Assembly: GCA_910575775.1 (NCBI GenBank)
Contig: CAJTEY010000012.1
Span: forward strand, 39,607-103,606
Direction: 5' to 3'
Length of the DNA stretch: 64,000 nucleotides
From: Lachnospiraceae bacterium
Lineage (GTDB): Bacteria; Bacillota; Clostridia; Lachnospirales; Lachnospiraceae
Positions 62,668-64,000 of the stretch are shown in pieces. The number at the start of each line of letters is the position of its first letter. Within the stretch, counting starts at the first letter, position 1. The position numbers and the translations under genes were made by a program. The notes beneath the pieces were generated by a model. It had not been told where the DNA came from, ran no database searches, and was given only the letters and a program-made list of their open reading frames with translations.

Positions 62668-62820
62668 AAGTTCTTTTAACTGTTTTTCTTCCCGGCAGAT
62701 TGCCTGGATCATGGTCAGTGCAAGGTATGCACGGCTGTCCTTCAGCTTTGCCTTTGGCAACGCCTTTACCGCCTCGTCAAATCTGCGTCTCGCATGGGAT
62801 CAGCATCCGGCAATTCTCAA
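62668..62820 (-). pseudogene. IS66 family transposase fragment
   Basis: The minus strand reads AGC-stop-SHARRRFDEAVKALPK then AKLKDSRAYLALTMIQAICR, the conserved AGCWAHARRKF block of IS66 transposases, with the tryptophan codon changed to TGA (complement of 62800-62802). After KQLKEL the similarity stops. Neither element end nor the rest of the gene is present. Its upstream end joins the partial tRNA-Asn copy. Confidence 0.7.
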
Positions 62821-62822
62821 GT

Positions 62823-62880
62823 CTTCCCGAGTAGGGCTCGAACCTACACCCCTGCGGTTAACAGCCACGTGCTCTACCTG
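62823..62880 (-). pseudogene. Partial tRNA-Asn copy
   Basis: About 55 bases match the 3' part of the intact tRNA-Asn at 63600-63671 (anticodon arm, variable region, T arm, 3' acceptor strand) with about four mismatches. The 5' acceptor and D arm are absent. Its position and orientation, 3' of the intact gene, are those of an attachment-site copy left by an integrated element. Confidence 0.75.
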
Positions 62881-62962
62881 TGATTGATATGCAACCGTTA
62901 AATTCAAGGCAAAAACACTCGCCTTTTCCTGTATAGATCTGCTTGCCGATGCACCATAGTCA

Positions 62963-63177
62963 TTACTTCCTTTCCATGTTAATCACATAAATAGTACTTC
63001 GGGAAGCACCTTCCTTATTCAGCCACCTCTTTTCGACCATTTTGACAAGAATTTCTCTTGCCCTGCACTGTTTGATACCCCGTAGTCCGATTTCATGTAT
63101 TTGATACTTTTATCCGACAATTTCTCCTTGAACTCCACATTCTTGGATTCACCGGCAAGAATTTCTTCTATAGTCAT
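62963..63177 (-). pseudogene. Remnant of an AlbA_2-domain (Schlafen-like) protein
   Basis: From the ATG at 63177 (GAGGTGCATCC upstream) the frame gives MTIEEILAGESKNVEFKEKL then SDKSIKYMKSD, the start of AlbA_2-type putative DNA-binding proteins. It then breaks into an unrelated tail with a stop near 63019. In another frame the following bases give ARETLVKMVEKRWLNKEGAS-like residues (here AREILVKMVEKRWLNKEGAS) and end at a TAA at 62963-62965, resembling the protein's C-terminal winged helix. A large internal deletion is the best reading. Confidence 0.6.
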
Positions 63178-63275
63178 GGATGCACCTCGCTTTCGTTATT
63201 ACAGTAATAGCTATTACTCCTACTTCATTTTTGCCCAAACATCATGGAATATAAAACGTTTCTTTTTACACCAGA

Positions 63276-63407
63276 TCACGAAGGTTGCACTGTGTTATAG
63301 CAAAGTGAACGGTCTGCCAATTGCTTATTAGAGAGCTTTCTGTCCTTCTGCAATGCAACCAGCGTCTCTGCAAAAGAACCGGGATATCTGCGCAATGCTT
63401 CCGACCT
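63276..63407 (-). pseudogene. Possible fragment of a helix-turn-helix protein
   Basis: A short frame without a start reads RSEALRRYPGSFAETLVALQ then KDRKLSNKQLADRSL, which resembles the helix-turn-helix of an XRE-type regulator before it ends at TGA (63276-63278). Too short to be sure; the rest of 63178-63545 shows no gene. Confidence 0.3.
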
Positions 63408-63549
63408 AGACTTTGCATTTTTATTAGTTTAAGACATCCAGTGCCTCGAGTTCGCTGAATATATTCTTCAGTTTCTTGTTATGCCGACCACTTTTAACCT
63501 TTTTCTTTCTCTCTGCCTATAATATTTTACAAAATATTTTCAGACAGCA

Positions 63550-63583
63550 AAAAGTCCGCAAACCTTGATGTCTGCGGACTTTT
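63550..63583 (-). terminator. Terminator of the 23S-tRNA-Asn transcript
   Basis: AAAAGTCCGCA (63550-63560) pairs with TGCGGACTTTT (63573-63583), with T runs on both sides. It lies 17 bases after tRNA-Asn on the minus strand and ends the rRNA operon. Confidence 0.85.
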
Positions 63584-63599
63584 GTAACTGCTGTTACCA

Positions 63600-63671
63600 C
63601 TCCCCGAGTAGGGCTCGAACCTACAACCCCGCGGTTAACAGCCGCGTGCTCTACCATTGAGCTATCGAGGA
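63600..63671 (-). tRNA. tRNA-Asn (GTT)
   Basis: 72 bases. Acceptor TCCTCGA pairs with TCGGGGA; the anticodon stem closes loop CTGTTAA with GTT. It follows the 23S gene and precedes the rRNA operon terminator. Confidence 0.95.
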
Positions 63672-63795
63672 TCGCAATAAATCTGCTTCGCAAATTAACC
63701 GCCGGAGAACCGCTCCGCGATTCCCCCCGCTGTTTCTGCAGAGTCTTTCATGGGGCACATACCCTCAAAACCAAATACTGAATCTCCTTTTGTTC

Positions 63796-64000
63796 TGGTT
63801 AAGCCGCCGACCTATTAGTACATGTCAGCTCCACACATTGCTGCGCTTCCACCTCATGCCTATCTACCCCGTACTCTCCAGGGGGTCTCCGGATTTCTCC
63901 TGGGATATCTCATCTTGAGGGGGGCTTCACGCTTAGATGCCTTCAGCGTTTATCCCTGCCGGACTCGGCTACCCTGCCGTGGAGTTGGTCTCCAACAGGT
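63796..64000 (-). rRNA. 23S ribosomal RNA, 3' end (partial)
   Basis: The complement carries the conserved 3' domain of bacterial 23S rRNA. On the plus strand it reads GGTTAAGCCGCCGACCTATT then TAGTACATGTCAGCTCCACA, TCTTGAGGGGGGCTTCACGC and TTAGATGCCTTCAGCGTTTA. The mature 3' end is near 63796; the gene continues past the window edge. 63672-63795 is spacer, with no 5S gene. Confidence 0.95.

Noticed and set aside
63095..63331. Plus-strand 78-codon frame
   Set aside because: It is antisense to the AlbA_2 remnant and has no ribosome site or conserved features.

Overview
The window reads as a chromosomal segment of a motile, anaerobic, Gram-positive member of the Clostridia, most likely Lachnospiraceae. 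The grounds are strong AGGAGG ribosome sites, AddAB instead of RecBCD, LytS/YesN sugar sensing, a FliW-CsrA flagellin circuit, Bacillus-type sigma-D flagellar promoters, a BadF-type MurNAc kinase and an NahK-type hexosamine kinase. Everything here is read from sequence; no database search was run.

Layout. 1-7.9 kb (minus): a ChvE-like sugar-binding lipoprotein cut by the window edge, a second sugar-binding lipoprotein, a YesN-type response regulator, a LytS/YesM-type kinase and a membrane-anchored sugar-binding sensor, i.e. a three-component sugar sensor. It is preceded by an unlisted 51-residue gene and a DHH phosphoesterase. 7.9-15.4 kb: addB-addA. 15.5-19.4 kb: a small unknown gene, metNIQ and cysK. 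19.6-20.7 kb: an HTH / GHKL ATPase / STAS-like fusion protein.

20.9-43.2 kb is a flagellar and glycosyltransferase region. Plus-strand glycosyltransferases (a CgeB-like protein, four tandem GT2-TPR paralogues, then a GT4, an unknown protein and a second CgeB-like protein) surround minus-strand flagellar genes: fliC; flaG-fliD-fliS-fliT-like; and flgM-flgN-flgK2-flgK1-flgL-fliW-csrA. Each of the three flagellar units has a sigma-D promoter with the exact 15-base spacer. flgK is present twice in tandem. The simplest reading is late filament assembly plus flagellin glycosylation, with FliW and CsrA setting flagellin translation.

43.3-43.9 kb: a four-gene tRNA operon (Glu, Met, Asp, Leu). 44.0-47.5 kb: ECF sigma factor, membrane protein, ABC ATPase and ABC permease. 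47.5-58.9 kb: a cell-wall sugar and muropeptide recycling locus. An RpiR regulator with an acetyl-esterase-like gene diverges from an operon of a peptide-type binding protein, OppBCDF-like transporter, MATE exporter, MurQ, an esterase and MurK. 59.1-62.4 kb: NahK, a divergent AraC-type regulator and a sugar-1-phosphate nucleotidyltransferase, which together look like a hexosamine salvage route.

62.4-64.0 kb: a decayed stretch bounded by an intact tRNA-Asn and a partial tRNA-Asn copy (remains of an IS66 transposase, an AlbA_2-domain protein and a possible HTH protein). The 3' end of a 23S rRNA gene on the minus strand follows, with no 5S gene between it and tRNA-Asn.
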